Shown: positions 5,714 to 5,721 of the stretch, one piece after another
How positions within the stretch are numbered: the stretch's first letter is position 1
How the letters are laid out: the number at the start of each line of letters is the position of its first letter
Translations under genes and position numbers: made by a program
Assembly: GCA_013042035.1 (NCBI GenBank)
Contig: JABDQX010000307.1
Span: 1 to 5,721 of the forward strand
Length of the DNA: 5,721 nucleotides
DNA from: Gammaproteobacteria bacterium
Lineage (GTDB): Bacteria > Pseudomonadota > Gammaproteobacteria > HK1
Direction: 5' to 3'
Notes under the pieces: generated by a model
Database searches by the model: none
What the model saw: only the letters and a program-made list of their open reading frames with translations
Told to the model about the DNA's origin: nothing

Positions 5714-5721
5714 CGTTCGGT

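Noticed and set aside
1..5721. CRISPR arrays, tRNA, rRNA or riboswitches
   Set aside because: I found no regularly spaced repeats and no cloverleaf or conserved RNA motifs on either strand by reading.

Overview
The window looks like an accessory, envelope-polysaccharide or specialised-metabolism segment of a bacterial chromosome, probably a Gammaproteobacterium. That guess rests only on protein flavour (an RsmB-like start, a HemN-like enzyme, a PaaK/CapK-like enzyme) and is weak. Two gene blocks point away from each other around position 2340-2505.

Minus-strand block (2342 to 1), in transcription order: a class I SAM methyltransferase gene broken by a small insertion, a PaaK/CapK-like adenylate-forming enzyme (1528-125), and the first 42 codons of an RsmB-like 16S rRNA m5C methyltransferase running off the left edge (128-1). 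Both junctions are 4-base ATGA stop/start overlaps, so the three cistrons look translationally coupled. The C-terminal RsmB-like fragment is easy to miss because only about 128 bases are present.

The clearest find is the insertion in the methyltransferase gene. It is 174 bp (1816-1989) with 24-bp terminal inverted repeats (one mismatch) beginning CCGGGGTATCC, and perfect 8-bp target duplications TCGTTGGT on both sides. It has no room for a transposase, so it is a MITE-like non-autonomous element. Removing the element plus one duplication restores a continuous 211-residue reading frame exactly.

Plus-strand block: a 53-codon C-terminal remnant of a sulfotransferase (2340-2501), a HemN-like radical SAM enzyme (2544 or 2505 to 3875), a family 2 glycosyltransferase (3893-4891) and a second class I SAM methyltransferase (4943-5713). 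The last three are closely spaced and probably one operon. The sulfotransferase remnant ends 3 bases before the first possible radical SAM start, as if it was once the upstream gene of that operon. Its 5' part is replaced by the oppositely oriented methyltransferase gene, which marks a likely rearrangement junction near 2340.

Taken together, glycosyl transfer, methylation, sulfation, acyl/aryl adenylation and radical SAM chemistry suggest tailoring of a glycan or glycosylated metabolite. The product cannot be named from this window.
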